Part shown: positions 11,790 through 23,822 of the stretch, one piece after another | How the letters are laid out: each line of letters opens with the position of its first letter | Position numbering within the stretch: the stretch's first letter is position 1 | Origin: Cryptomeria japonica | Lineage: Eukaryota > Streptophyta > Pinopsida > Cupressales > Cupressaceae | Length of the DNA stretch: 64,000 nt | Assembly: GCF_030272615.1 (NCBI RefSeq) | Contig: NC_081406.1 | Coordinates: forward strand, 397,006,439-397,070,438 | Direction of reading: 5' to 3' | Notes under the pieces: generated by a model | What the model saw: the letters and a program-made list of their open reading frames with translations, nothing else | Databases searched by the model: none | Told to the model about the DNA's origin: nothing | Program-made: the position numbers and the translations under genes

Positions 11790-12920
11790 TGTATACACAT
11801 AAAATTGTCTATGAGTAATTAAATAAATATTTTATATTTATTTAATGATTATTCTTCTATTAAATAATTAATTTGAAAAGATTAATTTATTTAATTCATT
11901 AGTATTTAATATTCTTCTATTAATTAATTGAGTTGAAACATTTAATTAATTAATTCATCACCCTCTTTCTTCTAAGCCAAATAATTAAATATTTAATATT
12001 TAATTATCATCCCTTATCATATTTGTGCACTATTCACTATCCTATAGTTCCATTATTAAATAATTTCATAATTATTTAATTACCACTTTCCAACTCACCT
12101 TTCATCTCCACCTTTGCCAACTCATCCAACATGTGGCTAATTTAAATCAATAAATCAAATAAAAATAAATAATTTATGAGCCACTTATCTCCAACTCCCA
12201 TATTCATGAATAAAATATGTACGTACACATAATCTTTGAAACCTCCCTATTTTTGCTCCAATAATCCTATATTCTTGGAGGAGGTTTTGTCCACCTAACC
12301 CTACTTCATCTCCACTTGTCCCTCCATCCCTAAATATTCTCCAACCAATCCTAGATTCTCTTAGTCTTCCCCTCAGTCAAGGTGAGATGAGTGACACTTG
12401 TCTTCTCCTTCCACCTTTCTCTCAACCTTCAGCCTCTTGCTCATAGCCATCCAAAAAGGAAGATTGAATCATGATCATTGATCTTTGCCACCAAAGCGTA
12501 TGCACTCAAAAATCTATAAATAAAGGAGTTCTAGTGCATTTTGAGCCCAATATCCAATAGTCTAAGTTAACTAGGAGTCATAATCTTTGCATCTGTGAGT
12601 TCATTTGTCTAAGCATTTTAGAGTTTTTGAGCAAATTAGCATAAATCATTTTCATAGAATATCTTTTTCATATCATCTATCAATCCATTCTACACTTTCC
12701 ATCTTGGAAGCTACTAGTGCTTGTTTGAGAGAAAATCATCTACAACCAAGAACAATGGGGTTAGGACATAATGAGACATAATCCATGAATGTATAATCTA
12801 GTTTATTTAGTTTATTTAATGGTGTTTCATTGGTTGAAGCTTGAGTTCCTATAGCTTTTATTTTTCATGATGGACTAACAAGTTGCAGGTCAATTTTTGA
12901 GATGAAAACTAACTTAACTA
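11790..12920 (+). repeat. Element B 5' LTR
   Basis: It starts TGTATACACATAAAATTG and aligns with the 3' LTR at 45246 almost to the end, with roughly 5 percent differences by eye plus a 15 bp or so indel near 11870. Homology stops after GAGATGAAAACT, whereas the 3' copy goes on to TCGACACA. The last bases of this LTR and the primer-binding site therefore seem lost or changed. The AT-rich start is followed by a C-rich centre and a TATA box. Confidence 0.8.
12515..12522 (+). promoter_or_regulatory. TATA box in B 5' LTR
   Basis: TATAAATA, preserved at the matching site of the 3' LTR (45958-45965), about 725 bp into the LTR. This is the likely core promoter for element RNA. Confidence 0.6.
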
Positions 12921-13766
12921 AGGGGTTAATGAATAATATGCAAGCTTGCATTGTGTGTTTTTAGTAAGGTAGTTGCACCTAGATGATTTAAAGATTAAAA
13001 AGAATCATTGTCTATCATCTTTTCTTAGAAGTAGTAGGTGAGTATGCTCTCACCCTAATATGATGATCAGAAATCTAGACCTGCTTTTATCTTATGTGTT
13101 ACCTTTAGAGGGCCTGGCTTCTCGAGCTTCCTTGAGGGGGGCAGTGAGAGGGGAATGACCCAAGTGGAAATGGGCTAATATCGAGTCCTTCCAATCCACT
13201 TTAAATAAATTGTGTCTATGACGAAAGTCATGGGTAACATATGTTGATTAGTTCATACCAACACTATGTTTCCCCATAAATCCTATAGAGTGAAACCTCT
13301 ATAGGTTGGGAAACTTTTGTATTTATAGAGTTTAATAAGTGCCACATGTAAGGCCACATGACCAGATGACCTTACTAAAAAACATCTTGTCTAGTTGCCA
13401 AAATCCTTCTAATTGTTGGTGCAGGAGGTCGGACCTCTGAAGCGGCTCACACAGATATGGTTCCTAGTAGAGATATACAATTTTCCATGGGGAGTTTTCA
13501 TGGAAACTAGTACTTGGCTGCCCCGGAGAAGTGAGTGCTGAGGGTGGAGCTAGTGGGGTCAAGCACCTAGATATCCGCTTTGAATGGCGTAGCCTCGGGG
13601 GAAACCCCACACGAGATTCAACAATTATTGTCTTGGCCTACTATAGGACTTGTACTTGCTTGTGCACTTTGATTTTTAAACATTGTGTCTTTTGTGTCTA
13701 CAAAGTTTTCTCAAAATGGTCAAAAACTTGAAAAATCATCATCTTGAAATGAGTCAAAAATCCAAC
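12921..13766 (+). other. Element B leader, first part
   Basis: Noncoding leader downstream of the 5' LTR. Words at 13103-13185 (TTTAGAGGGCCTGG, GAATGACCCAAG) recur in the leaders of M and E. A 66-codon open frame at 13531-13731 is not conserved and is not called. The leader is interrupted by a solo LTR at 13767. Confidence 0.6.
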
Positions 13767-14919
13767 TGTAATACCCTAAAAATGGTCATCTAAACCATGG
13801 GCCCCTAATCTCGACAACATCACCAAGGTCGTAACCAAAGGCAATTAAATAAATCTTGAGCACATTATTAATTCTTCAATCATCAAATATCACATGGCAA
13901 ATCAATTACTCAATATTAATTAAATATTTATTTAATTAATTGAGTCATTTCCAAGAATATCATTTTGATCAATTATCCTATTTTAATTTATTAAATATCC
14001 TTGTATATTTAATTAATTAATATATTTGCCATTTAATCATGCAAAAGGAATTAATTTATTACAAAAGAGGAATTAATTACAAAGCAAGAGTTGAACTAAA
14101 AATAAACAAAAAGAAGTGAATTGAGAGAGAAATCAAACTTGAGATATTATTTCTTTTTCTAAATTTAGAACTTGAAGTCAGAAAAGCAATTAAATTGAAT
14201 TATTGATTATTCTCTAAAATTGGAACTCAAAGCTTTTTAGAAAAAGAAGTTCAGTTGCATTGAAAAGACTCTTTTCTTGAATAAATCAGAGAATTATCTA
14301 TTTTTATCACAAATACATTGAATTAATTTAATATTATTTCTAATGCAACTTGAACTTCTTATCTAAATGCATTTCAATTAAACTATAATTGGAATCTATC
14401 TCAAGGTTAACTGAACATGATTTCTCAATTATTTTCAATTAATCCTAAATTGAGCTTTTTCATCATCTCTCTTGTAATTCTCTATAAATTCAACCTTCAA
14501 CTCTCAATCAATTCACCCCAGAGAATTTTGAGAACACGCTTGGAAATTATTATTACATTGATTTTTGCTCTGGAGTCATTGAATACATTGTGCTCTTTTT
14601 AGATTATTTGCATCCATTATTGCTTGCACTCATATTTGCTTGAATTAATTATTTCTTGAATTATTCATCTATCTTGCATCCATTTTAGCTTAATATCATG
14701 CTCATATAGATTAAATCCATCGTCTTGGTGTAGTCTAGTCACTGGTATTGCTTATAAAAATATGAGAGCAATCTTATACTCGCATCTTTTAGAAGGCAAT
14801 TGGTAGATTGGTTATGGTTTTATTATTAATCCTTATATATATCTAACCATACATGTAATAACTTAATTGAAGTGTTGTTCTTGCAGATATAGATCCTTAT
14901 TCCACTTTTCACACACACA
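13767..14919 (+). repeat. Solo LTR inserted in the B leader
   Basis: The 1,153 bp segment starts TGTAATACCC and ends CACACACACA, with TGT...ACA termini. It is flanked by CCAAC (13762-13766) and CCGAC (14920-14924), a 5 bp duplication with one mismatch. No internal region or second LTR follows, so it fits recombination between two LTRs that removed the body. It differs from the B LTRs. Its AT-rich first half has the TTAATTAAATA pattern seen in the other gypsy LTRs here. Small open frames inside it (for example 14417-14602) are not genes. Confidence 0.6.
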
Positions 14920-14924
14920 CCGAC

Positions 14925-15600
14925 AACTGAGAATTTAATTTAAAATAGTGAGAATCATTCTTTTGCAGCACATAGCATTGCTTTTGCACATTAGGATAAC
15001 ACTTTTACTCAACAATACAATGCATTTGAATCATAGGATCACACATTTGTTAAATGGGACAACACTTTTGCAACAAAAACAACACATTCACACCCTAGGT
15101 TCACACTTTTACAGCTACAGAGTAGCACTTTCACTCAACAGAACATCACATTTATTGCATAGGACAACACTTTTATTTAATAGGATAACGCATTTGCTTC
15201 ATTGTATATGTAACAGTGAGCATTTCCCCATATCATAGAAAAATTTCAACATAAGTTTCAAATACCCTTTTTCGAGGAGATTCATTTTCAACTGTCACAG
15301 ATTTTTAAACTAGTCAAAAAATCAAGTTTATCAATCAAATAGGTCATTTCCAAAGGTTTTCATAAGCATAAACATTCAACAAGTTATTGGTTCAACCATC
15401 TCAAGTGCAAAATCATCATCGTCATCAGTTTCTTATCAGGATACATCAAATCCTTTATCACAAAACTAGATCATATCAACCTTTGTTCATTATCTTGGAT
15501 ATATCGTTCCTATTTGGACCTAGGTTATATCAAAATTGCACTCACTTTAGAATCAAACAACTTGTAAGTCATTGTATGCTTATATGACTTTTCAATATTG
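14925..15600 (+). repeat. Element B leader, CACTTTTG-type motif array
   Basis: Between about 14965 and 15205 the leader repeats a degenerate word of the type AGGA-AACACTTTTG about nine times, at uneven spacing of 20-30 bases. Element E has a matching array of AGCGCTTTTG words at the same place, after the LTR and before the upstream frame. Open frames here (14948-15238, 15387-15587) follow the repeat and are not recognised proteins. Confidence 0.55.
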
Positions 15601-15634
15601 CCTCTAGAAAAGAAAACCAAGTTGGAAGGTTATC

Positions 15635-15856
15635 TTGAAGAAGAGGAGATTCTTATACATCAACCGCAAACTCTTGTTAAAATATAGAACATTCCTACAC
15701 CATTTTCGTAGCTATCTACGTGGTTACGAAATAGAGTTTGATGAAGAAACTTTACAAGAACATGTTTTTCAACAAAGAGGCGCCTTATGTCAATGCACTA
15801 ATGAGGGTGGTAAAATCAACTTAGCTTATCTTCCTAAACCAATGATCACCTATTGA
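15635..15856 (+). pseudogene. Element B upstream frame (ORF1-like) before gag
   Basis: Residues about 20-70 read FRSYLRGYEIEFD, then a short spacer, GGKINLAYLPK and PMITY. The same order and spacing occur at 53037-53190 in element E (LYLQGKTNEFD, GDKINPNFFPN, VYITY). Just upstream, in another frame, both elements encode LEKKT followed by an acidic EEEIL/EEIL stretch (B about 15605-15650). Conservation between two diverged elements argues for a real protein. In B the stop at 15854 is directly followed in frame by gag, so it may be the gag N-terminus or a separate ORF1 like the one of Ogre elements. Function unknown. Confidence 0.55.
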
Positions 15857-15901
15857 GTTACATCTAGAAAATCAAAACTTGGTAAGTTTCAAGTCAATCA
15901 T

Positions 15902-17180
15902 ATGCCAGTTTGGACCAGAGCTCAACATGAGCAATTGAGAAGACAACAAAAACAAATGGAAGAGGAAAATCCAATGTTTCATCAATTTGGATACACAGAT
16001 GTTGATGAAGAGGGAGTCAATAATACCATTAGAGACCCTGAATAAGATTCAAGATTTGATAAACTAATGGAAAAACTCTTGGAAAAACAAAAACAAAAGT
16101 ATATCCTAATGTTGGCAAATTCAGAAGCAAAATTGCCACAAGGTTTTAACATGGAAAGTTTAAAACAAGATGCAAAAACAAGTCATAATCAAAACACTGA
16201 TGATCACAATGATGATGACTAATATCAAGTAAGTTTTCAAGTAAAACATGAAGAAATAAGAAGAGATAGAGAAGAAACAAGAGGAGATAGAACAAGAAGA
16301 GATCATGACGATACAAGGAACCAAGATGAAACAAGAAGGGAGTGAAGTGATAGAAGAACTTATGAGGATGCAAGGAGAACCCAAGTTGATAATCCTCTAC
16401 TAACTTTCACTCAACAAATGAAAACTTTGCAACAACAAATACATGATATGTAGAATGGAACAAGTTCCAAGAAATATTCATTGGAGGATATTTGTCCATA
16501 TCCTTTTGACAAGAATTTAAACATGATACCATTCCCACAACATTGTGAAATCCCAAAATATGATAAATATGATGGGAAATATGATCCTCAAGATCATATT
16601 AGGTAATTTTTCATGATGAGTATGGAGTTTGCACATAATGAAACTTACCTGATGCGTTTATTTCCTAGAAGTTTAAGTGGACAATCAATGGAATGGTTCT
16701 CAAGATTGCCATCTGGGATTAAATATTTTGAATAACTTGTGAATAGATTCATCTCACAATACTCCTACAACATAAGAAACGATATAACAATGCTAGACCT
16801 ATATAATATCAAACAAAATAATGGTGAACCTTTCATGGTTTTTCTACAACGATGGAGATGATTGTTTAATAGGTATCCAAGAGATGTACAAATCAAGAGA
16901 AAATGGAAAATATTCATTGACAATCTAACAAGAGAAATGAGTTATCATCTCATATTGCAATGTCCTACTTTTTTGAAAATGATTAAAAATGGTCTAAAGA
17001 TAGAGGATGCAATGGTAAAGAAAGGAGAGTTAAAACTCTACAACAATTCCTATAACAACAATCACAACAACGACAACAACAATGGTAACAATAAAAATGA
17101 CAAACCTAAATTTTGGTCAAAGAATATAAACATTACCAATAGAGGAAATGATGATAACAATGCTACCAAACAATAACCCA
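15902..17180 (+). pseudogene. Element B gag
   Basis: Gag packages element RNA in cytoplasmic particles. The frame opens MPVWTRAQHEQL at 15902, matches E and M gag at about 16040-16130, then enters the retrotransposon gag core: DICPYPFDKN, EIPKYDKYDGKYDP, YLMRLFPRSL, EWFSRLPSGI, and FLQRW near 16840. It ends in an Asn-rich stretch (about 17040-17170). At least seven in-frame stops lie at about 16045, 16220, 16345, 16453, 16603, 16733 and 16860. Most are TGA/TAG/TAA where the relative has Arg, Gln or Trp. A frameshift near 17180 follows. Confidence 0.8.
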
Positions 17181-17723
17181 TCTTTAACTTATCAAGTTAA
17201 GCTCCAAACAACAAAAATCAAGAGAACAGTAAACCCATCCTTCTTCTCTAATCCCTGCAGGAAATTCACAAACATTGGGGAACCATTGGAATCGGCTTTA
17301 AAGACTCTTCTTGCAAATAAATTGATTATCTTACCAGAAGAAAGAAATTATGAGCCTCAAATCAAACCAAGTTGGTGGAATGACTATCATTTTTGCAACT
17401 ATCATCGAAACAAAGGACATCAAACCAATGATTGTCAAATATTAAAGCACCTTATTCAAGAGTTAATTGATAATAGAACTATCACAGTGGATGGTAATAA
17501 AATGAATGAATCACATCTAGAATTCATAATTCCACTCCCAAATTATGAAAAAGGTGAACAATCCAACCCAAAAGATGACAAGGGAAAAAACAAGATAAAC
17601 TATACTTACCCATATGATGATGTCATAAATGTCATCATTGTCAAAGACAAAACACCTTCAAAACCTATCAACGTCATTACTAGAAGCAAAGAAAAGGTTA
17701 CATTTTTTGGGTACAAAAAATGA
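17181..17723 (+). pseudogene. Element B gag C-terminus with zinc knuckle
   Basis: After a frameshift the frame reads IGEPLESALKTLL, YEPQIKPSWW, then FCNYHRNKGHQTNDC at about 17388-17435. This is a Cys-x2-His-x4-GH-x4-Cys variant zinc knuckle, the nucleic-acid-binding site of Tat-type gag; E has CDFHQGRGHKTSNC at the same place. A Lys/Asp-rich spacer leads to ITRSKEKVTFFG, where another frameshift near 17715 moves the frame towards the protease. Confidence 0.75.
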
Positions 17724-18360
17724 ATCAACATCCACTTCGAGACAATACAACTTAGTGGAACAATCACAAAAAAAACTCACCCAAATATCAATTTTGGAGA
17801 TCCTAAAAGTTTCACCTATGCATAGGAAATATTGGAGAGAGCTCTAGCAAAAACAACTGTCTCAAAAGACCTGGATGTGGATCAATTCCAAAACATGGTG
17901 GGACACCTCATAGCCCCTCATTATTTATCCTTTTTCTGAAAACAATGACGCATCCTTACAACACCCTCACATTGCTCCCCTACATATCGAAGGCACCATT
18001 CATACAACCCGTGTCAAATGCGTACTCATAGATAGTGGAGTTGGCTTGAATATTTGTGCATTAAGTTTAATAAAGGTTTTAAGATATTCGTAGAATGTAG
18101 TGGATCCAAAGAAGAAAATAACTATCAAGGCCTATGATGAGGAAAAGAGTTCTTCTAAAGGGACTGTGGTGTTGTTAATCAAAATAGGACCAGTAGAAAG
18201 AGATACATTGTGTCAGGTTCTAGATTTGAATCTATCTTATAATAGTCTTTTGGGAAGACCATAGATTCATGACATGCAAGTAGTTCCTTCTACATACCAT
18301 CAGTGTGTTAAGTTTCTTTATAATTGACAAGAAATCACTATATTAGCAAACTCTAGCCAA
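17724..18360 (+). pseudogene. Element B aspartic protease
   Basis: The protease cleaves the gag-pol polyprotein. After RQYNLVEQ, the frame contains APLHIEG, then VLIDSGVGLNIC with the active-site Asp-Ser-Gly at 18031-18039, ITIKAYDEEKSS, LGRP and STYHQCVKF. Element E has the same series with DNG in place of DSG. Stops near 17850, 17920, 18095, 18265 and 18330 break the frame. The catalytic triplet itself is intact. Confidence 0.75.
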
Positions 18361-19297
18361 TATTGCAATAATCTAAAATAAGCGCAAGATGCAAGGGTTC
18401 CACATATTAGAGAAGCAGTCTATCCCACCAAGGAAACTCAAGAAATATTATGGCATAACTTTGAGAAAAAGCTCAAATTAAATGATGAAGGAATGGGGAA
18501 GCACTCTTTGCATAAGTTACCACTTTCACCTAAATCATATGGAAAACCTACAAATGCTCAACCATGAATCCAACAAAAAATAATTGAAATGTTTGATGGA
18601 GCATATGTTAGAGCTGGAACACTTTCACAAGAAACTGAAGACAAGGACATTCTTAGCTGGTTGTACAAAGATGAAATGAAACTATAGCAATAGCTGTAGA
18701 AGTCATTATTCTCATAGAGAAACATGGAAATGGTTACAAAATCATGCAAAGGATGGGATATGAAGGGAAAGGACCAATCGATAAGCACCAAGAAGGTATT
18801 TCAGAACCCATTTGTCCTCACACATAATCTAAGAAAGATAAATGAGGACTTGGGTATCCTCAATTAAAACAAAAGGAGCACAATTATCAACATGCAAAAT
18901 GGATAAAGAAAGCAATTCCTAAAGAAGAACCATGACAAGAAAAGCTACATCAAGCAACAGAAATAGTAAACAAAAAGTAGAAACAAGAATAATATGAGAG
19001 AGAACAGGAAGAGCTTTCTATCAAAAGAGAAGAAGAATCTTACAAACAAGTCCAAAGAATACAAGCAAGCATGGAACCTGATCAAGATATTCTAAAAATA
19101 GTAAAAGAATAGATGGAAAAAATAAAAGAACTATTCTCACTGTATAACATTCCTATTGGATATAGTGGTGTGATTATAGATGATGATTCAGAGATAGATT
19201 CAAATGAGTATGAATGGGGTCCATACCCATTATCCAATGTATCAAGTGAAGAGAATGATGAGGAACAAACTGTTGTTACAAGTGAAGACACACTTTC
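18361..19297 (+). pseudogene. Element B post-protease region with G-patch domain
   Basis: Reading across frames, 18440-18680 aligns with E (GKHSLHKLPLSPKSYGKP, then DKDILSWLYKDE). At about 18718-18858 comes a G-patch: GNGYKIMQRMGYEGKG, a spacer, EPI, and GLGY at the end. G-patch is a glycine-rich RNA-associated module, known after the protease in type D retroviruses. The last part (19113-19297) is an acidic linker with DDDSEIDSNEYEWG; E keeps SDSETDSHEWEFD there. Several frames and stops are involved. The copia element interrupts at 19298. Confidence 0.6.
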
Positions 19298-20419
19298 TGT
19301 TAGGAACTAGGAAGGACAACTGGGAGGGGAAGGTGAATCATTTGTCAATAAATTACAACCCAAAAGAAATTATTCCAACTTAAAACTTAGTGCCGATAAA
19401 ATAGATTAACAATTATATTAATACAGGTACAACTTAATGCATGAAACAGAAAGGAAAGCAACATCCACAACACATGACACAAAGATTTTGACGTGGAAAC
19501 CCTATAAGGGGAAAAACCATGATGGAAAATATTACCCACAATTAGATGATACTAGTACAGATAGTAAGTGAATACAATAATGGGGTCTGCACATGCAGAA
19601 AGGCCAACTGCCTAGAGCTCACTGCTCAATCACAAAATAGGAGTCACACTGACTACACAGTTGGATAGTTAAATCCAATAATCAATGTACTACTTCAATA
19701 AAGAATCTATAATGCCAGATTTAGTACCGGTTTAAGCTCTTCACATGAGGACCAAATACCTTCATAACCTTTAATAACCTTCCTTCAACCTTTAGATGAT
19801 ATCTGCGTGATTCACACAAGGATCTGCTTATTTTCGCTCTTTACAATGATCTTCAATATTTGCACATTCACGCTGATCTTCAATAAGATCTTACAATTAT
19901 TTATACAAAACCTAAGACCTCATCATTAGCTTGGCTTCTAAAAGATACTACATTTAAATCAATTACAAATAAGCCTTGATGCAATACAATATGTCGGCCT
20001 CAATATATTTACACATTATCTAATCAATAAACCATTTCCAAAAGTGTCATGCTGATCTGGAACATGATATCTTGTACCGGTCCATAACCTAGACCTATCT
20101 ATTGATAAAGGCAAATATGTGAACCCAATTAGACCAATATGTAAAATGCCAAATGCAAACATCCAATCCATGTCTTCAACATAACCAATTGATCTCTAGA
20201 TGATAACAAGTCATCATCAACTGCCTGAGTTGCCGATGAAACATATATTGGTGATTGTGCATAAGCCAATATCCATACTGGGACCACAATGTGCCAGTTC
20301 AACAACAAACCAATATAACCAAAGTGCCAAATCAACAATGTAGACCTCCAGAAAGATAAGTTTTGACATCAATGACTAAATGAATGCAACACATGATGAA
20401 GTCATCCATAATACCAACA
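19298..20419 (-). repeat. Copia 3' LTR
   Basis: In plus orientation it runs from TGTTAGGAAC to ATAATACCAACA, an inverted TGTTGG/CCAACA-type end pair; 1,122 bp. The polypurine tract lies directly beside it at 20420. It shares most of its length with the copy at 24858. Confidence 0.95.
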
Positions 20420-20434
20420 ATCTCCCCCTTTTGC
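20420..20434 (-). promoter_or_regulatory. Copia polypurine tract
   Basis: The minus strand reads GCAAAAGGGGGAGAT directly before the 3' LTR start TGTTGG. It is the plus-strand primer site of reverse transcription. Confidence 0.85.
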
Positions 20435-20759
20435 ATTAATGGCAACACTAGATGGAAAAACATCTAAGTGCCAAAAATAGAATGCCAAATACGAACAATC
20501 TCCCAAAATAGCTCAATATAAAGTTATGTACCAGAAACAAAAATAGTATAACCAAAACCAAAATACATCTCTCCCCAATCTTCAAAGTACAATTTTTTCC
20601 CATAGACATATCTTCCCCTTTGACATCAAATGCCAAAGTAGTTAAGAATCAAAACATAACATACAACTAACTACTCCCCCTGAGGAGTAGCTCTCCTTCA
20701 TCAAGCCGAAAAAATATTTTTCTGTTAGTCCCTGCCAGTTTGATGCCAATTTTCATCAT

Positions 20760-21466
20760 TCAAGTCTCTGTCGGTGGGGCGATTACCCCAAGCTTCTCTC
20801 TGAGATATTTAAATGTTTCCTTAGGCAAAGGCTTTGTAAAAATATCTACAATTTTCTCTTCAGTGTTCACATAAACCAATCTCACTTCATTTGCTTTAAC
20901 ATTTTCTTTGAAAAAATTATACCTAATAGAAACATGATTTGTTTTCGAGTGAAATACTAGATTCTTTGATATATCTATTGCTGTTGAATTATCACAGTAA
21001 ATAATTACTGGTTCTTTTCATTTTACTTTGATATCCTTCAAAATTTGCTTGATCCATAATACTTGAGTGCAATTAGTTGCTGCTGCAACACATTCTGCTT
21101 TTGTTGTAGATAATGATGTACAAGTCCGCTTCTTTCTGATCCATGAAATTAATCTTCTGCCAAGAAAGAATGCGCCGCCAGTGGTACTCTTTCTATCATC
21201 CACATCTCCTTCCCAATTTGCATCTATATATGCACATAAATTAAAAAATTTCATCCTTAGGATACCATAAACCAAGATTTGTTGTGCCTTGTAGGTACTG
21301 GAAAATCTTTTTTACCGCAGTTTCATGATTTTCTTTAGGATTGCTTTGAAATATTGAAACAATACATACTGCATTCATTATATCAGGTCTGGTTTGTGTC
21401 AAATATAGTAACCTTCAAATCATAGATTTATACCTTGTCAGATTTATAGGAGCTAAATCATCCTTT
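20760..21466 (-). pseudogene. Copia RNase H and pol C-terminus
   Basis: RNase H removes element RNA from the RNA-DNA hybrid. The frame from 21275 contains AYIDANWEGD (first catalytic Asp), DDRKSTTGGAFFLG, SLSTTKAECVAAA (Glu region, with Glu kept and Tyr changed to Cys) and QVLWIKQIL. After a stop near 21018 it goes on in sense to FTKPLPKE-like sequence near 20840. It ends in LGVIAPPTET with a stop codon at 20760-20762. The region 20435-20759 is 3' untranslated sequence. Confidence 0.85.
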
Positions 21467-22332
21467 CATGTCAATTTATCTATTGTAGTCATATGCTTGC
21501 TTATCGGTTTGGAGTTTTCCATTCCAAATTTTTTCAAGAGTTCCTTCAAGTGTTTTGTTTGACATATGAATATACCTTTATTTGTTTGAGAAATCTGCAA
21601 ACCTAGAAATTTTTTTATCTCTCCAATCATAGACATTTCAAATTCTTTTTGCATCTTATTAGAAAAGTCTTTACATAACTCCTCCTCTCCTCCAAAAATG
21701 ATATCATCCACAAATACTTCAATAACCAAAATGTCATCATTGGTGATTTCATAATATAAATTACTGTCAGCATTACCTTTTGTGTATCCAAGCTTTAGAA
21801 GATATTTGTCCTATCTAGCATACCAAGCTCTGGGAGATTGCTTCAATCCATATAAATATTTTCTTAACCTACAAACCATATCCTTATCATCTATTAATGA
21901 AAATCCATCAGGTTGTTCAATGTAAACTTCTTCTTCAAGATCTCCATTCAAAAATGCACATTTTACATCCATCTGATAAACTTTATAGTTCTTGTGAGCT
22001 GCAAATGCAAGAAATAGTTTTACTACTTCGATTTTGGCTACTGGTCCAAAGGTTTCATTATAATCAATTCCTTCTTTTTGAGAATAAACTTTACAAACTA
22101 ATCTTGCTTTGTTTCTGATTACTTCACCATCTTTATTAAGTTTATTTCTAAATACCCATTTAGTTCCATTTACACTTTTGTCTTTAGGCCGGGGAACTAA
22201 TGTCCAAGTATTATTATTTTCAATCTGTTCTAATTCATCTTCCATTTCTTTTATCCAATTTTTATCCTGACATGCTTCAAAAACTGATGTTGGTTCAACT
22301 TTAGAAATTAAACATACCTCTTCATTTGCCAA
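21466..22332 (-). pseudogene. Copia reverse transcriptase
   Basis: The frame from 22332 has the copia-type polymerase motifs: [69 protein letters not shown] (motif A Asp), and [13 protein letters not shown] stop near 21811 and a short gap separate it from FVDDIIFGG at about 21715 (YVDD-type catalytic site), then KKFLGLQI and CQTKHLKELLKKFGM. It copies element RNA into DNA. The changed residue in KARLVAKG (here VCKV) and the stop show decay. Confidence 0.9.
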
Positions 22333-23330
22333 TATTCCTCGTCATACGACCTTGATTTTTATTTCCAATTATCTGATTTTCTGAACGATTCAATCTCACA
22401 TACCTAGGTTTATTCTGATTTCCACTTACAGGTTGTTGTTCTTCAGTCACAGTTGAGTTTTTTGATGATGCCAATGTGACTAGTTCTTCACTCTGTTCTG
22501 GTGCAATATGTGTCGGTTCATTTATAATCATTTCTACTATCGGTTCAGAACCTATAGATCTTGATTCTCCTCTAAAATATTCATATATCTTCACATTAGT
22601 ACTCTCAATGATTTTCTGTAGTCTTTTATTATAACATCTATATGCCTTTCTTCTAGTTGAATAACCAAATATAACATTTGCTTCCAAATATTCTGAAATA
22701 TTTAAGAGTAGTAATATGACCGAACCATAGTTCATAAGGGGTCTTACCGGTTTCACCTTTGATGTCAACTCTGTTGAAAGTATAGACTGTTGTATTCACT
22801 GCTTCTCTCCAGTATATATGAGGTAAATTTTATTCCATCAACATGGTTCTTGCTGTATCTAGCATATTTTTGTTCTTCCTTTCCACAACTCCATTCTGCT
22901 GAGGTGTCAGGGGTGCTAATAGTTGTCTTTTGATTCCATTCTCTTCACATAATGAATTGAATTCCCTAGATGTAAATTCTCCTCTTTGATCAGATCTCAA
23001 ACATTTTATTTTCTTGTCGGTTTCATTCTATACCATTTCCTTGTATATCTTGAATCTCCCAAAGGCTTCTGATTTCTCCCTGAGAAAAGTAACCCAACAC
23101 ATTCTAGAATAATCACCAATTATTAGTATAAAGTATATATCACCCTGAAGACTTCTTGTTCTTACTGGACCACATAAATCAGTATGAATTAAATCAAGAA
23201 TATTATTGGATTTTTCAGAAATGCTCTTAAATGTTGTTCAAACTTGCTTTCCCATTTGACATTCCTTACATACCAAATTATGAGGTTTCACAATCTTAGG
23301 TAAATCCCTTTCTGCCTTGGTTGAACTGAT
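22333..23330 (-). pseudogene. Copia integrase
   Basis: The sense strand carries VCKECQMGKQV (end of the zinc-binding part), HTDLCGPV (first catalytic Asp), WVTFLREKSEAF, DQRGEFTSREF (second Asp, with DNGGEF changed to DQRGEF), and QQNGVVERKNK (catalytic Glu). It continues through the C-terminal segment 22768-22322 (ANVIFGYSTRRKAYRCYN). Stops lie near 23240, 23025 and 22825, with frame changes before 22768. Integrase joins the new DNA to the chromosome. Confidence 0.85.
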
Positions 23331-23822
23331 CTTTACAATGCAATCAAATTCACATGATAGAGTCTTTTTTGCCATAACCAACATTCATCAATCTGAGCAA
23401 TCAAAGATGTCTTATCACTGGTATTCAAGTGAAAGATATTACCTTTAGTCTGATTACCGGTTGCAATCTCCAATCCAGTTCGGTTTAAGATTTTGTATTT
23501 TCCATTCTTGAATTGTAGTTGAAATCCTTTTCCCACTAACTGACCAACACTCAAAATATTATGCTTTAAACCTTCAACATAATAAATATTGTCTGTATTA
23601 TTCTTACCATCCAAACATATAGTGCCTCCTCCTTTGATTAAACAAGCTTTTTTCATATCAAAATCTTACTAGACCTCCATAAATTTCCTGTAATGACAAG
23701 AATTTGCTTTTATCATCAGTCATATAATGTGACCAACCACTATCAGTGATCCATTCATCCTTTTCTTCAATTTTTACTGCTAATGCATGCTCTTCCAGTT
23801 TGACAATAGGTGTCGATTGATC
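23331..23822 (-). pseudogene. Copia protease and gag-pre-integrase region
   Basis: ITDSGWSHYMTDDKSKF at about 23720-23770 holds the protease active site Asp-Ser-Gly. It is followed, after a frame change near 23660, by TICLDGKNNT, YYVEGLKHNILSVGQL and LWQKRLYHVN. The last matches the His-containing gag-pre-integrase (zinc-binding) motif, where LWHxRLGH is normal and the first His is Gln here. Confidence 0.8.

Noticed and set aside
14965-15205. Possible CRISPR-like spaced repeats
   Set aside because: Words are degenerate, spacing is uneven, and the setting is a plant retrotransposon leader.
16146-16384. Antisense hydrophobic frames opposite B gag
   Set aside because: They are the reverse reading of Glu/Arg/Asp-rich gag codons, which gives Leu/Phe/Ser strings; not a membrane protein.
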